From Rhizobium sp. BK602 (GTDB taxonomy: Bacteria; Pseudomonadota; Alphaproteobacteria; Rhizobiales; Rhizobiaceae): DNA of 64,000 nt. The stretch covers positions 682,001-746,000 of the forward strand of contig NZ_JACIBC010000001.1 of the NCBI RefSeq assembly GCF_014195095.1, read 5' to 3'. The notes beneath the pieces are model-generated. The model made no database searches and was not told the DNA's origin. It saw only the letters and a list, made by a program, of their open reading frames with translations. Position numbers and translations under genes: made by a program. Below, one piece after another: positions 54,153 to 63,606 of the stretch; the stretch's first letter is position 1, and each line of letters starts with the position of its first letter.

Positions 54153-54802
54153 AACTCGTTCTTTTCGATTGCGACGGGACGCTGGTCGATAGCGCGCGGC
54201 TGATCCATGAGGTCATGGCGCGCACCTTCGTCGCCTTCGGCTACAAGCGCCCGGACATCGCCTCCACCAAGTCGATCATCGGGCTGACGCTGGATATCGC
54301 CATTGCCCGCATGCAGGGAAAGCAGCATGTCGACGACGAAGCGATCGCCATGACGGCGCATTACAAGTCGATTTTTACCGACGTGCGCGACGAAGGGGAT
54401 ATGCAGACGCCGCTCTTCGACGGCATCAGGCCGCTGATCGAGACCTTGGCTGCACGCGACGAATTGCTGCTCGGGGCGGTGACCGGCAAGTCCCGCCGCG
54501 GCCTCGTCCATATTCTCGATTCCAACGGTTTCGCGCCCTATTTCGTCGTGTCGCGCACCGCCGATGATTGCCCTTCCAAGCCGCATCCGGCAATGGTCAC
54601 GGAATGCTGCGAGGAGACGGGCGTGGATCCGCATGATACTATCGTCATCGGCGACGCCGTCTATGACATGCAGATGGCGAAAGCCGCCGGTGCGACCGCG
54701 ATCGGCGTCGCCTGGGGCTATGCCTCGGTCGAGGAGCTGCTGGCGGCCGGCGCCGATACGATTGCCCATCATCCGAACGACCTGTTGAGCCATATTCTCT
54801 GA
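54149..54802 (+). CDS. HAD-superfamily phosphatase (phosphoglycolate phosphatase-like)
   Basis: A 217-residue HAD hydrolase. Motif I is LFDCDGTLVDS with both Asp residues, motif II lies in GAVTGKS, motif III Lys in SKPHP and motif IV in VIGDAVYDM; a helical C1 cap separates motifs I and II. The substrate is probably a small phosphate ester. It is translationally coupled to the pseudouridine synthase gene and followed 9 bases later by the ATP12-like gene, an arrangement that suggests one operon without an obvious shared pathway. Confidence 0.9.
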   Translation: MKLVLFDCDGTLVDSARLIHEVMARTFVAFGYKRPDIASTKSIIGLTLDIAIARMQGKQHVDDEAIAMTAHYKSIFTDVRDEGDMQTPLFDGIRPLIETLAARDELLLGAVTGKSRRGLVHILDSNGFAPYFVVSRTADDCPSKPHPAMVTECCEETGVDPHDTIVIGDAVYDMQMAKAAGATAIGVAWGYASVEELLAAGADTIAHHPNDLLSHIL

Positions 54803-54811
54803 GGTGACGCC

Positions 54812-55597
54812 ATGCGCGACCTGTTGAACGACCTCTCCGAGGGCCTGAGCCATCCCGATCCGATCCGCCGCGCGCAGATCCAGATGAAGAAGCCGTTGCC
54901 GAAGCGGTTCTACAAGGACGTCACCATCCGCGAGAGCGAGGACGGCTATGCGATCGAACTCGACGGCAAGGTGGTGAAGACACCGGCGCGGCGGCCGCTT
55001 GCCGTGCCGACCGAGGCACTCGCCAAGCTCGTGGCGGCCGAATGGGCGCGTCAGACCGATGTTATCGACCCCGCCACGATGCCGGTGACCCGGCTGGTCA
55101 ATACGGCGTTGGACGGCGTCGCCACCGACCCGCAGGCGGTTTTCGAGGATATCCTGCGTTTCTCCGCGAGCGATCTGCTGTGCTATCGCGCCAATCAGCC
55201 GGAGCGCCTGGTGGAACGGCAATCCGAGCGCTGGGACCCGGTGATCGACTGGGCCGCCCAGGATCTCGGCGCCCGCTTCATCCTGGCGGAAGGCGTCATG
55301 CATCAGGAGCAGCCGCGCGAGGCGATCGCCGCCTTCGCCGTGACGCTGCGCAAATACGACACGCCGCTAGAGCTCGCCAGCCTGCATACGATCACGACGC
55401 TGACGGGTTCGGCGATCCTGGCGCTCGCTTTCGCCGAAGGCCGCCTGTCGTTTGCCGAGGTCTGGTCGCTCGCTCATCTCGACGAGGATTGGACGATCGA
55501 GCAATGGGGCAGCGACGAAGAGGCCGAACAGCGCCGCGCCCAGCGCTTTGAAGAGTTTCAGGCTGCAACGGATGTTTTTTCCGCGCTTCGCAGTTGA
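54812..55597 (+). CDS. ATP12 family F1-ATPase assembly chaperone
   Basis: A 261-residue protein matching ATP12: KRFYKDVTIRESEDGYAIELDGKVVKTPARRPL, quoted in parts, AEWARQTDVIDPATMPVTRL, and the C-terminal half with FAEVWSLAHLDEDWTIEQWGSDEEAE. ATP12 binds the alpha subunit of F1-ATPase and prevents aggregation during assembly; it is found in mitochondria and alphaproteobacteria, and so supports the taxonomic placement. The ATG at 54812 has GAGGTGA upstream. It is the third gene of the rlu-HAD-ATP12 unit. Confidence 0.94.
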   Translation: MRDLLNDLSEGLSHPDPIRRAQIQMKKPLPKRFYKDVTIRESEDGYAIELDGKVVKTPARRPLAVPTEALAKLVAAEWARQTDVIDPATMPVTRLVNTALDGVATDPQAVFEDILRFSASDLLCYRANQPERLVERQSERWDPVIDWAAQDLGARFILAEGVMHQEQPREAIAAFAVTLRKYDTPLELASLHTITTLTGSAILALAFAEGRLSFAEVWSLAHLDEDWTIEQWGSDEEAEQRRAQRFEEFQAATDVFSALRS

Positions 55598-55667
55598 ATA
55601 GTGTTGATTTGCAGCCCGTTATATCGAACTCTGCATCCTATGGGGTTGGGAATTCGGGACGCGAATC

Positions 55668-56147
55668 ATGCTGTTGTTGAGGTCGGGTGCGGCACTATCG
55701 GCGCTCGTTGGGTGTTTGGTGCTGACCGCGTGTTCGAGCTGGTCGCTGACGCCGCCACCTCAAGTTCCCGAATATGATGTTCGCAGCGTCACGGTGGTTG
55801 CCGACCAGGCGATCCCGCCTGTTCCGCCGACGCTCTTGTCCGCCACGAGCGAACGCATCAACGCCGCAATAGCGGCGACGACGCGTGATGCGCCCTTGCC
55901 GAAAGTGGCCTTGACGATCCGTGTCACGGACCTGCGCAAGGGACGCAGCTTCAACCATGATCGCAACTCGGCAAAGATCAACGTCGATGCCGCGTCGCTC
56001 GAAACTGGGGCCGTGCTTGCCATGGCCACCTTCGACTCGGTGAACTACACGCCGGATCAAACCGCTGCCAACGACCTGATGGCCGAAGATATAGCCGCCC
56101 GAATTCGCTCGATCTTCGTGCTGAATACGCCGCATTTGGTGAATTGA
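55668..56147 (+). CDS. Hypothetical lipoprotein
   Basis: A 159-residue lipoprotein. The signal peptide ends with the lipobox LTAC, acylated Cys at residue 22, and Ser-Ser after it, compatible with outer-membrane sorting. The mature chain contains IPPVPPTLLSATSERINAAIAATT and the later ALTIRVTDLRKGRSF, suggesting a small alpha/beta domain resembling periplasmic DUF proteins of Rhizobiales, but no family is recognised. Single gene between ATP12 and pccB. Confidence 0.75.
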   Translation: MLLLRSGAALSALVGCLVLTACSSWSLTPPPQVPEYDVRSVTVVADQAIPPVPPTLLSATSERINAAIAATTRDAPLPKVALTIRVTDLRKGRSFNHDRNSAKINVDAASLETGAVLAMATFDSVNYTPDQTAANDLMAEDIAARIRSIFVLNTPHLVN

Positions 56148-56209
56148 ACCAACGGCTTCAAACTGCCGCCGCGCCATGGTAAGCCGGATCAGCGGAGAAG
56201 AGGGCCATC

Positions 56210-57742
56210 ATGAAAGAGATCCTGCAGGAACTGGAACGTCGCCGGGGCGTCGCAAGGCTCGGGGGCGGGCAGGCGCGCATCGATGCGCAGCATGGGCGCG
56301 GCAAGCTGACGGCGCGCGAGCGCATCGACATTTTTCTCGATGAAGGTTCCTTCGAGGAGTTCGACATGTTCGTCGAACATCGCTCGACCGATTTCGGCAT
56401 GGACAAGACCAAGATCGCCGGCGACGGTGTCGTCACCGGCTGGGGCACGGTCAATGGCCGCACCGTGTTCCTGTTCGCGAAGGACTTTACAGTTTTCGGC
56501 GGCTCGCTTTCGCAGGCGCATGCCGAGAAGATCATGAAGGTCCAGGACATGGCGCTGAAGAACCGCGCGCCGATCATCGGCATCTACGATGCCGGCGGCG
56601 CGCGTATCCAGGAGGGCGTGGCCGCACTCGGCGGTTACGCGGAGGTGTTCCAGCGCAACGTGCTTGCCTCGGGCGTCATTCCGCAGATTTCCATCATCAT
56701 GGGCCCTTGCGCCGGCGGTGACGTTTATTCGCCGGCCATGACCGATTTCATCTTCATGGTGCGCGACACCTCCTACATGTTCGTGACCGGACCGGACGTG
56801 GTGAAGACGGTCACCAACGAGACCGTGACCTCCGAGCAGCTCGGCGGCGCATCGGTGCACACGACGAAATCCTCCATCGCCGATGCCGCCTACGACAACG
56901 ATATCGACACGCTTCTGCAAGTGCGCCGGCTGATCGATTTCCTGCCGCAGTCGAATACGGCGGCATTGCCGGAGATCGAGTGCTATCAGTCCGTCACCGA
57001 TGTCGACAACTCGCTCGATACGCTGATCCCCGCCAATGCCAACAAGCCCTATGACATCAAGGAACTGATCCTGAAGGTGGCGGACGAGGGCGACTTCTTC
57101 GAGATCCAGGCGAGCTTCGCCAAGAACATCGTCTGCGGCTTCGGCCGCATCGAGGGAGCGACGGTCGGCTTCGTCGCCAATCAGCCGATGGTGCTCGCCG
57201 GCGTGCTCGACAGCGACGCCTCGCGCAAGGCGGCGCGCTTCGTGCGCTTCTGCGATTGCTTCAATATCCCGATCGTCACCTTCGTCGATGTGCCGGGCTT
57301 CCTGCCGGGAACGGCGCAGGAATATGGCGGGCTGATCAAGCATGGCGCCAAGCTGCTCTTCGCCTATGCCGAGGCGACCGTGCCGAAACTGACGGTCATC
57401 ACCCGCAAGGCCTTCGGCGGCGCCTATGACGTCATGGCCTCGAAGCATCTGCGCGGCGATCTCAACTATGCCTGGCCGACGGCGCAGATCGCCGTCATGG
57501 GCGCGAAAGGGGCAGTGGAGATCATCTTCCGCAAGGATATTGCCGACCCGGAGAAGATCGCGGCGCATACGAAGATGTACGAGGATCGTTTCCTGTCACC
57601 CTTCGTTGCCGCCGAGCGTGGCTATATCGACGAGGTGATCATGCCGCACTCGACCCGGCGGCGTCTGGCGCAAGGCTTGAAGATGCTGCGCAACAAGAGC
57701 CTGACCAATCCATGGAAGAAACACGACAATATTCCGCTTTAA
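56210..57742 (+). CDS. pccB: Propionyl-CoA carboxylase, carboxyltransferase (beta) subunit
   Basis: A 510-residue carboxyltransferase with the two crotonase-like halves of PccB. Landmarks are [23 protein letters not shown], quoted in part, [30 protein letters not shown] and [16 protein letters not shown] in the N-half, and [17 protein letters not shown] and [18 protein letters not shown] in the C-half, with both oxyanion-hole Gly-Ala/Gly-Gly pairs. It transfers CO2 from biotin on PccA to propionyl-CoA, giving methylmalonyl-CoA. pccA lies about 4 kb away on the other strand. A RIME repeat begins one base after the stop. Confidence 0.96.
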   Translation: MKEILQELERRRGVARLGGGQARIDAQHGRGKLTARERIDIFLDEGSFEEFDMFVEHRSTDFGMDKTKIAGDGVVTGWGTVNGRTVFLFAKDFTVFGGSLSQAHAEKIMKVQDMALKNRAPIIGIYDAGGARIQEGVAALGGYAEVFQRNVLASGVIPQISIIMGPCAGGDVYSPAMTDFIFMVRDTSYMFVTGPDVVKTVTNETVTSEQLGGASVHTTKSSIADAAYDNDIDTLLQVRRLIDFLPQSNTAALPEIECYQSVTDVDNSLDTLIPANANKPYDIKELILKVADEGDFFEIQASFAKNIVCGFGRIEGATVGFVANQPMVLAGVLDSDASRKAARFVRFCDCFNIPIVTFVDVPGFLPGTAQEYGGLIKHGAKLLFAYAEATVPKLTVITRKAFGGAYDVMASKHLRGDLNYAWPTAQIAVMGAKGAVEIIFRKDIADPEKIAAHTKMYEDRFLSPFVAAERGYIDEVIMPHSTRRRLAQGLKMLRNKSLTNPWKKHDNIPL

Positions 57743-57846
57743 GAGCATGTCGCGCAAAACTGTGCGGCGGTTTTGCGAGAGCGACATGCTCAAGATCAAA
57801 AGCTAGAGCACGAGAAGCGAATTTGAAAGATCGCGCCACGCTCTAG
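57743..57846. repeat. RIME element with two palindromes
   Basis: A 104-base non-coding element starting immediately after the pccB stop. Palindrome 1 has 11-bp arms GAGCATGTCGC (57743-57753) and its complement (57781-57791), with a nested GCAAAAC / GGTTTTGC stem. Palindrome 2 has arms CTAGAGC (57803-57809) and GCTCTAG (57840-57846). This two-palindrome layout of about 100 bases is that of the rhizobial RIME1 family. It fills most of the 229-base gap before the DoxX gene and may end pccB transcription. Confidence 0.8.
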
Positions 57847-57971
57847 GCATGTGGCAACAAGTCACGGACCTAACACGGTAAATTGATTGGACGTCAAAAG
57901 CCGTGTTTTCAACTTCCACCCCGTCCAATCTATTCCTTCTTTTCAGGGGGATTCAGACATTGGAGTTTAAA

Positions 57972-58364
57972 ATGGCGCTTTCCGATCGGCTGACGCAATA
58001 TCAGCCCCATGCACTTACCGTACTGCGTATCATCACCGGCCTGTTGTTCATCGAACACGGCACCCAAAAGCTGTTTGCTTTCCCGGCTGGCGGTTCCTTC
58101 GATGGACCGCTGCCGACCTTGATTCTCATCCAGGGCCTTCTGGAAGTCTTCGGTGGCCTCGCCATCGTCCTTGGCCTGTTTACGCGTGTCGTTGCCTTTA
58201 TCCTGAGCGGCAACATGGCGGTCGCCTACTTCATGGCGCATTACCCGAAGAACTTTTTCCCGGCCAACAATGGTGGCGATGCAGCGATTCTCTACTGCTT
58301 CATCTTCCTGTTCCTGGTTTTCGCAGGCCCGGGCCTGTTTGCGATCGATAACCGCAAGAAATGA
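57972..58364 (+). CDS. DoxX family membrane protein
   Basis: A 130-residue protein with four membrane helices, of the DoxX family. LRIITGLLFIEHGTQKLFAFP is the conserved first helix with its characteristic EHGTQKLF motif, followed by GLLEVFGGLAIVLGLFTR and the closing GPGLFAIDNRKK. DoxX-type proteins are linked to redox or thiol stress functions in several bacteria. The ATG at 57972 has GGAG six bases upstream. An earlier in-frame ATG lies close to the repeat and is less likely. Confidence 0.9.
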   Translation: MALSDRLTQYQPHALTVLRIITGLLFIEHGTQKLFAFPAGGSFDGPLPTLILIQGLLEVFGGLAIVLGLFTRVVAFILSGNMAVAYFMAHYPKNFFPANNGGDAAILYCFIFLFLVFAGPGLFAIDNRKK

Positions 58365-58373
58365 CATCGTTCG

Positions 58374-58403
58374 ACCGGGCTTGCGGCACCCCTCGCAAGC
58401 CCG
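58374..58403. terminator. Hairpin between convergent DoxX and SugE genes
   Basis: Perfect 11-bp arms CCGGGCTTGCG and CGCAAGCCCGG with an 8-base loop, 9 bases after the DoxX stop. No T tract; a shared bidirectional terminator is plausible. Confidence 0.5.
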
Positions 58404-58459
58404 GCGGATGTCATGCCGACAGGGCGTGAACGGCCGCTGCCCCGCAGCCGCCTCCTGCC

Positions 58460-58774
58460 TCAGGCGGCAAGCTTGAGACCCGCAATGCCGGCGACGATCA
58501 TGCCGATGCAGACGAGGCGAACCAGGGTTGCGGGATCACCCAGCAGCCATATGCCGAGAAGAACGGTGCCGACCGTGCCGATGCCGGTCCAGACCGCGTA
58601 AGCCGTGCCCATCGGCAGTGTCTTCACCGCCAAGCCGAGCAGAACGATGCTCACCACCATCGAAATGAGGGTCAGGATTGTCGGCATCGGCCGTGTGAAT
58701 CCATCGGTATATTTCAGGCCGATAGCCCAACCGATTTCAAACAGGCCTGCGAGAAAAAGCAGGAACCAAGCCAT
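58460..58774 (-). CDS. sugE: Small multidrug resistance protein, SugE/Gdx type
   Basis: A 104-residue SMR protein with four helices. The essential Glu is E13 in [16 protein letters not shown], whose WAIGLKYT and following GFTRP mark the SugE/Gdx subgroup rather than EmrE. Members of this subgroup export guanidinium. AAAGGAG four bases before ATG 58774 fixes the start; an in-frame ATG seven codons earlier would cover the ribosome site. Upstream on the minus strand no guanidine riboswitch consensus was recognised in the 151-base gap. Confidence 0.92.
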   Translation of the reverse strand: MAWFLLFLAGLFEIGWAIGLKYTDGFTRPMPTILTLISMVVSIVLLGLAVKTLPMGTAYAVWTGIGTVGTVLLGIWLLGDPATLVRLVCIGMIVAGIAGLKLAA

Positions 58775-58925
58775 GATACGCTCCTTTGTCAAGAGCGAGG
58801 CCGTCCCCGCATGTGCTTACGGCCGGATGACGTCCGGCCGCCGCAGTCGTCTGCGCTGCCTGTGATATGCTATTGCTCGACCACTATTTCAAGCGGGCTT
58901 TTGCATAGCTGTCATGCAACCATTT

Positions 58926-59759
58926 TCAGGCGAGCCGCTCGGCGTGCCACTTCAGATGGTCATCCATGAAGCTGGAAATGAAATAGTAGGAATGATCATA
59001 GCGCTCGTGCATGCGCAGCGTCAGACCGATGCCGGTGCCCTTGACCGCCTCTTCGAACAGCCAGGGACGCAGGCCGTTTTCAAGGAAGCCATCCGCCTTG
59101 CCCTGATCGATCAGGAATTCCGGAAAGCGCGCGCCGTCCTCGACGAGGGCACAGGCATCATATTTCCGCCAAGCGGCCTTGTCGGCGCCCAAATATTTCT
59201 CGAGGGCCGGCGCCGACCAGTCTGCCGTCGAGGGCTGAACGATCGGGGCGAAGGCGGAGCAGCTCTTGAAGCGATCGGGATTCTTCAAGGCGATGGTCAT
59301 GGCGCCATGGCCGCCCATGGAATGGCCGAAAATGCCCTGCCGGCTCATGTCGGCGCGGAACTGCTTGGCGATCAGGGCCGGCAGCTCCTCGGTGACATAG
59401 CTATACATCTGGTAGTTTTCGGCCCAGGGCTCCTCGGTGGCGTCGAGGTAGAAGCCGGCACCCTTGCCCATCTGCCAGTTGGTCAGCTCATCGGGCACGT
59501 CATTGCCGCGCGGGCTGGTATCCGGGCAGACGATGATCAGGCCGAGGTCGGCGGCCATGCGGCGATATTCGCCTTTCTCCATGACATTGGCGTGGGTGCA
59601 GGTGAGGCCGGAGAGATACCAGAGAACGGGGCGGGGCTCGGTGATCGCCTGCGGCGGCACGAAGACCGCGAAGGTCATCTCGCATTTGCAGGTTTCCGAT
59701 TCGTGCGAAAAGACGCCCTGCATGCCGCCGAAGGCGGTGTTCTGGGAAATGATGTTCAA
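58926..59759 (-). CDS. fghA: S-formylglutathione hydrolase
   Basis: A 277-residue serine esterase. The nucleophile is S147 in GIFGHSMGGHG, and the family features LSGLTCTHANVMEKG and PDTSPRGNDVPDE are present. It hydrolyses S-formylglutathione to formate and glutathione, the step after FrmA in formaldehyde removal. The start is TTG at 59759, with GGAGG six bases before it; this TTG overlaps the TGA of the upstream DUF188 gene (TTGA), so the two are coupled. A long open frame running on upstream of the TTG is not part of the gene. Confidence 0.95.
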   Translation of the reverse strand: MNIISQNTAFGGMQGVFSHESETCKCEMTFAVFVPPQAITEPRPVLWYLSGLTCTHANVMEKGEYRRMAADLGLIIVCPDTSPRGNDVPDELTNWQMGKGAGFYLDATEEPWAENYQMYSYVTEELPALIAKQFRADMSRQGIFGHSMGGHGAMTIALKNPDRFKSCSAFAPIVQPSTADWSAPALEKYLGADKAAWRKYDACALVEDGARFPEFLIDQGKADGFLENGLRPWLFEEAVKGTGIGLTLRMHERYDHSYYFISSFMDDHLKWHAERLA

Positions 59760-60220
59760 GACTGGCCTCCAGGCGGATTTTGAGTTTTGGCACGCCGGCA
59801 AAGCCGGTCGAAGGTTTCGAGGAAGGCGGAGCGGTCGCGCGGCGAAAAGGCGGCATTGTAGCCCTTGCTCTCGCCGGTTTCGCGCAGATGCGCGCCAAGG
59901 TCGCGCATGGCCGTGGCCATTCCGATATTGCTCTTGTCGAAGATACGACCGGTCGGCCCCGTCACCAGCGCGCCGGCGGCGACGCAGCGCCCGGCCAGCG
60001 GCACATCGGCGGTGACGACGATATCGCCGGGTCCGGCATGATCGGCGATCCAGTTGTCGGCGGCGTCGAAGGCATTGGAGACGATGACGTTCCTGACCAT
60101 AGGATCGCGCGAGGGTCTCAGCCCCGAATTGGCGACAAGCGTCACCTCGATGCCGTGGCGCTCGGCAACCTTCAGAATTTCCGGCTTCACCGGACAGGCA
60201 TCGGCATCGACATAGATCAT
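59756..60220 (-). CDS. DUF188 (YaiI/YqxD) family protein
   Basis: A 154-residue protein of the YaiI/YqxD family with a PIN-like fold: MIYVDADACPVK opens the chain, then VANSGLRPSRDP, DAADNWIADHAGPGDIVVTADVPLA, quoted in part, and the Asp-rich residues that may bind metal. Function is not established. It lies between frmA and fghA on the same strand, 69 bases after frmA and overlapping fghA by four bases, which makes it a member of the formaldehyde-oxidation transcript. Confidence 0.9.
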   Translation of the reverse strand: MIYVDADACPVKPEILKVAERHGIEVTLVANSGLRPSRDPMVRNVIVSNAFDAADNWIADHAGPGDIVVTADVPLAGRCVAAGALVTGPTGRIFDKSNIGMATAMRDLGAHLRETGESKGYNAAFSPRDRSAFLETFDRLCRRAKTQNPPGGQS

Positions 60221-60289
60221 GGAAATATGAGTATTTCAAATGGCATGCGGCGATGAACTCATACGCCGCATGCGCTTGGCCAATAACGC

Positions 60290-61417
60290 TTAGTACACGA
60301 CGACGCCGCGGATGCTTTCGCCCTTGTGCATCAGATCGAAGCCCTTGTTGATGTCTTCGAGCGGCATGGTGTGGGTGATCATCGGGTCGATCTGGATCTT
60401 GCCCTGCATGTACCAGTCGACGATCTTCGGCACGTCGGTGCGCCCGCGCGCGCCGCCGAAGGCCGTGCCCATCCAGTTGCGGCCGGTCACCAGCTGGAAC
60501 GGACGCGTCGAAATCTCCTGGCCGGCGCCGGCAACGCCGATGATGACCGACTTGCCCCAGCCGCGATGCGAGGCCTCCAGCGCCTGGCGCATCACCTTGG
60601 TGTTGCCGGTGCAGTCGAACGTGTAGTCGGCGCCGCCGATCAGGTCGCCATTGCGCTTGGTCAAATTGACGAGATAGGGCACGATATCGTCGCCGACCTC
60701 CTTCGGGTTGACGAAATGCGTCATGCCGAACTTCTCGCCCCAGGCCTTGCGGTCCGGATTGATGTCGACGCCGATGATCATGTCGGCGCCGGCAAGGCGC
60801 AGGCCCTGCAGCACGTTGAGGCCGATGCCGCCGAGACCGAAGACGATCGCCGTCGAGCCGATCTCCACCTTGGCGGTGTTGATGACGGCGCCGATGCCGG
60901 TGGTGACGCCGCAGCCGATGTAGCAGACCTTGTCGAAGGGGGCGTCCGGATTGATCTTGGCGAGCGCGATCTCCGGCAGCACGGTAAAGTTGGCGAAGGT
61001 CGAGCAGCCCATATAGTGGTGGATCTTGTCCTTGCCGATCGAGAAGCGCGAGGTGCCGTCGGGCATGACGCCCTGGCCCTGGGTGGCGCGGATCGCGGTG
61101 CACAGGTTGGTCTTGCGCGAGGTGCAGGAATAGCATTCGCGGCATTCGGGCGTGTAGAGCGGGATGACGTGGTCGCCCTTCTTCACCGAGGTGACGCCGG
61201 GACCGACATCGACGACGATGCCGGCGCCCTCATGGCCGAGGATGGCGGGGAACAGGCCTTCCGGATCGGCACCCGACAGCGTGAAGTCGTCGGTGTGGCA
61301 GATGCCGGTCGCCTTGACCTCGATCAGCACTTCGCCGGCCTTCGGCCCCTCGAGCTGAACCGTCATCACTTCCAGCGGCTTGCCGGCCTGAACAGCTACT
61401 GCGGCGCGTACGTCCAT
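60290..61417 (-). CDS. frmA: S-(hydroxymethyl)glutathione dehydrogenase / class III alcohol dehydrogenase
   Basis: A 375-residue zinc alcohol dehydrogenase of class III. Catalytic zinc ligands are in [19 protein letters not shown] and the later YIGCGVTTG; the structural zinc site is [15 protein letters not shown]. The NAD-binding fold shows GLGGIGLN. It oxidises S-hydroxymethylglutathione, the spontaneous adduct of formaldehyde, to S-formylglutathione, which FghA then hydrolyses. The ATG at 61417 gives MDVRAAVAV; an upstream in-frame ATG adds 22 atypical residues. Can also act as S-nitrosoglutathione reductase. Confidence 0.97.
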   Translation of the reverse strand: MDVRAAVAVQAGKPLEVMTVQLEGPKAGEVLIEVKATGICHTDDFTLSGADPEGLFPAILGHEGAGIVVDVGPGVTSVKKGDHVIPLYTPECRECYSCTSRKTNLCTAIRATQGQGVMPDGTSRFSIGKDKIHHYMGCSTFANFTVLPEIALAKINPDAPFDKVCYIGCGVTTGIGAVINTAKVEIGSTAIVFGLGGIGLNVLQGLRLAGADMIIGVDINPDRKAWGEKFGMTHFVNPKEVGDDIVPYLVNLTKRNGDLIGGADYTFDCTGNTKVMRQALEASHRGWGKSVIIGVAGAGQEISTRPFQLVTGRNWMGTAFGGARGRTDVPKIVDWYMQGKIQIDPMITHTMPLEDINKGFDLMHKGESIRGVVVY

Positions 61418-61516
61418 CGTCTCATCCCTTCTCATAATGATTTTGTCGGCGCGACATTCGCATGCGCGCCCCGAACGGCTCAAGCTAAAAATCAGACACT
61501 TAATGCCGTATTCTGA

Positions 61517-63526
61517 TCAGGCGAACTCCATGATCACCGCGTCGACGGCGAGACTCTCGCCGGGTTTGGCATTGATCTTGCCGACCGTCAGGTCGCGCTC
61601 GGCGCGCAGGACGTTCTCCATCTTCATCGCTTCGACGATGGCCAGCGTTTCCCCCGCCTTGACTTCCTGCCCCTCGGCGACCGCGATGGCGACAACGAGG
61701 CCGGGCATGGGGCAGAGCAGCAGTTTCGACGTATCCGGCGGCAATTTCACCGGCATCAGCCTGTCGAGTTCGGCCTGGCGCGGCGTGAAGACTTTGGTGC
61801 CGACGGAAAGCCCCTGCCAATCGATGCGCAAGCCATTCAGCACGGCGCGGATCTGCGCCGTTACCTTGCGTCCGTCGACCGTCCCTGTCCAGACCGGCTC
61901 GCCCGGCCGCCAGTCGGCTGCAACCGCCAGGGTCTTTCCATCGATCCGCATGTCCATTTCGAATGGAATGGTGACGAGGCCGTCCACCAGCGTGATCGGA
62001 ATGTAGTCCGCACCGAGCTTGACCACCCATTCCTCGCGCAGCGGCCCCGCCGCCGGCCGCAGCCTGTCGGCATAACGCTCGCGGCGGCCGGAATCGATCA
62101 GGCCACAGGACAAGGCAATGGCGGCGAGCACCGCGATGTCCTTGCCGTGCGGCGTCATCGGCGCGAAACCGTCCGGATATTCCTCGGCGATGAAGCCGGT
62201 GGAGAGACGACCCTCGCGCCAGCGCGGATGTTTCATCAATGCCGACAGGAACGGCATGTTATGCTCGATGCCATCGACGACGAATCCGTCCAGCGCCTCG
62301 GCCATGGCATCGATCGCGGCAAGCCGCGTCGGCGCCCAGGTGCAGAGCTTGGCGATCATCGGATCGTAATACATCGAGATTTCGGCGCCCTCGAAGACGC
62401 CGGTATCGTTGCGGACGACGCTGTCGCCGTTCTGGCCCTCGCGCGGCGGGCGATAGCGGCTGAGACGGCCGATCGACGGCAGGAAATTGCGATAGGGGTC
62501 TTCGGCATAGAGGCGGCTTTCGATCGCCCAGCCATTGAGCTTGATATCATCCTGCCCGAACGGCAGCGTTTCGCCAGCGGCGACGCGAATCATCTGTTCG
62601 ACGAGATCGATGCCGGTGACGAGTTCGGTTACCGGATGTTCGACCTGCAGGCGGGTATTCATTTCAAGGAAATAGAAATTGCGGTCGCGATCGACGATGA
62701 ATTCGACCGTGCCGGCGCTCTGGTAATCGACCGCCCTGGCAAGCGCGACGGACTGTTCGCCCATGGCCTTGCGCGTCGCTTCGTCCAGGAAAGGCGAGGG
62801 CGCCTCCTCGGCCACCTTCTGGTTCCGGCGCTGGATGGAGCATTCGCGTTCGCCGAGATAGACGACATTGCCATGGCTGTCAGCCAGAACCTGGATCTCG
62901 ATATGGCGCGGATCGACCACGAATTTCTCGATGAAGACGCGATCGTCGCCGAAGGAGCTCCTTGCCTCGGAACGGGCACGATCGAAGCCGTCGCGGACCT
63001 CATCCTTGCTCCAGGCGATGCGCATGCCCTTGCCGCCGCCGCCCGCCGATGCCTTGATCATCACCGGATAGCCGATCTCGCCGGCGATCCTCTCGGCATG
63101 GTCGGCATCGTCGATGACGCCGAGATAGCCGGGCACGGTGGAAACCTTGGCGGCATTGGCGAATTTCTTCGATTCGATCTTGTCGCCCATGGCCTCGATC
63201 GCCCTGGGTTTCGGGCCGATGAAGACGATGCCCTCCTTCTCCAGCGCCTGGCAGAAAGAGGCGCGCTCGGAGAGAAAGCCATAGCCGGGATGCACGGCCT
63301 CGGCGCCGGTCTGCTTGCAGGCGGCGATGATCTTGTCGGCAACGAGATAGCTCTCGGATGCCGGCGCCGGCCCGATATGCACGGCCTCGTCGGCCATTTC
63401 GACATGCAGGGCGTCGCGATCGGCGTCGGAATAGACGGCGACGGTCCGGATGCCCATCCGGCGCGCGGTCTTGATCACACGGCAAGCGATCTCGCCGCGA
63501 TTGGCGATCAGGATTTTCTTGAACAT
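61517..63526 (-). CDS. pccA: Propionyl-CoA carboxylase, biotin-containing (alpha) subunit
   Basis: A 669-residue biotin-dependent carboxylase alpha subunit. Domains in order: biotin carboxylase (MFKKILIANRGEIACRV, the ATP loop KASAGGGGKGMR and EMNTRLQVEHPVTE, residues 1 to about 450), a beta-rich linker or BT-like region (about 500-590), and a biotinyl domain with the biotin Lys at K635 in EAMKMEN. Together with PccB it makes methylmalonyl-CoA. It could instead belong to a related acyl-CoA carboxylase, but pccB nearby favours propionyl-CoA. The ATG at 63526 follows GGAG. Confidence 0.93.
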   Translation of the reverse strand: MFKKILIANRGEIACRVIKTARRMGIRTVAVYSDADRDALHVEMADEAVHIGPAPASESYLVADKIIAACKQTGAEAVHPGYGFLSERASFCQALEKEGIVFIGPKPRAIEAMGDKIESKKFANAAKVSTVPGYLGVIDDADHAERIAGEIGYPVMIKASAGGGGKGMRIAWSKDEVRDGFDRARSEARSSFGDDRVFIEKFVVDPRHIEIQVLADSHGNVVYLGERECSIQRRNQKVAEEAPSPFLDEATRKAMGEQSVALARAVDYQSAGTVEFIVDRDRNFYFLEMNTRLQVEHPVTELVTGIDLVEQMIRVAAGETLPFGQDDIKLNGWAIESRLYAEDPYRNFLPSIGRLSRYRPPREGQNGDSVVRNDTGVFEGAEISMYYDPMIAKLCTWAPTRLAAIDAMAEALDGFVVDGIEHNMPFLSALMKHPRWREGRLSTGFIAEEYPDGFAPMTPHGKDIAVLAAIALSCGLIDSGRRERYADRLRPAAGPLREEWVVKLGADYIPITLVDGLVTIPFEMDMRIDGKTLAVAADWRPGEPVWTGTVDGRKVTAQIRAVLNGLRIDWQGLSVGTKVFTPRQAELDRLMPVKLPPDTSKLLLCPMPGLVVAIAVAEGQEVKAGETLAIVEAMKMENVLRAERDLTVGKINAKPGESLAVDAVIMEFA

Positions 63527-63606
63527 GCAAACTCCGCCCAATGCATATGCCTGTCAGCGTTTTAGCCACAAATCGCCCCGGCGGTCCATGAGGAAGATGA
63601 ACGGCC

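Noticed and set aside
58775..58925. Possible guanidine riboswitch upstream of sugE
   Set aside because: The family would make this plausible, but none of the conserved guanidine-I, -II or -III motifs (such as ACGR loops in paired hairpins) could be found by eye.
59760..61145. Extension of the fghA reading frame far upstream, giving a 739-residue product
   Set aside because: The added part runs antisense-like through the DUF188 and frmA genes in a different frame and is Arg-rich nonsense; the TTG at 59759 with GGAGG marks the true start.
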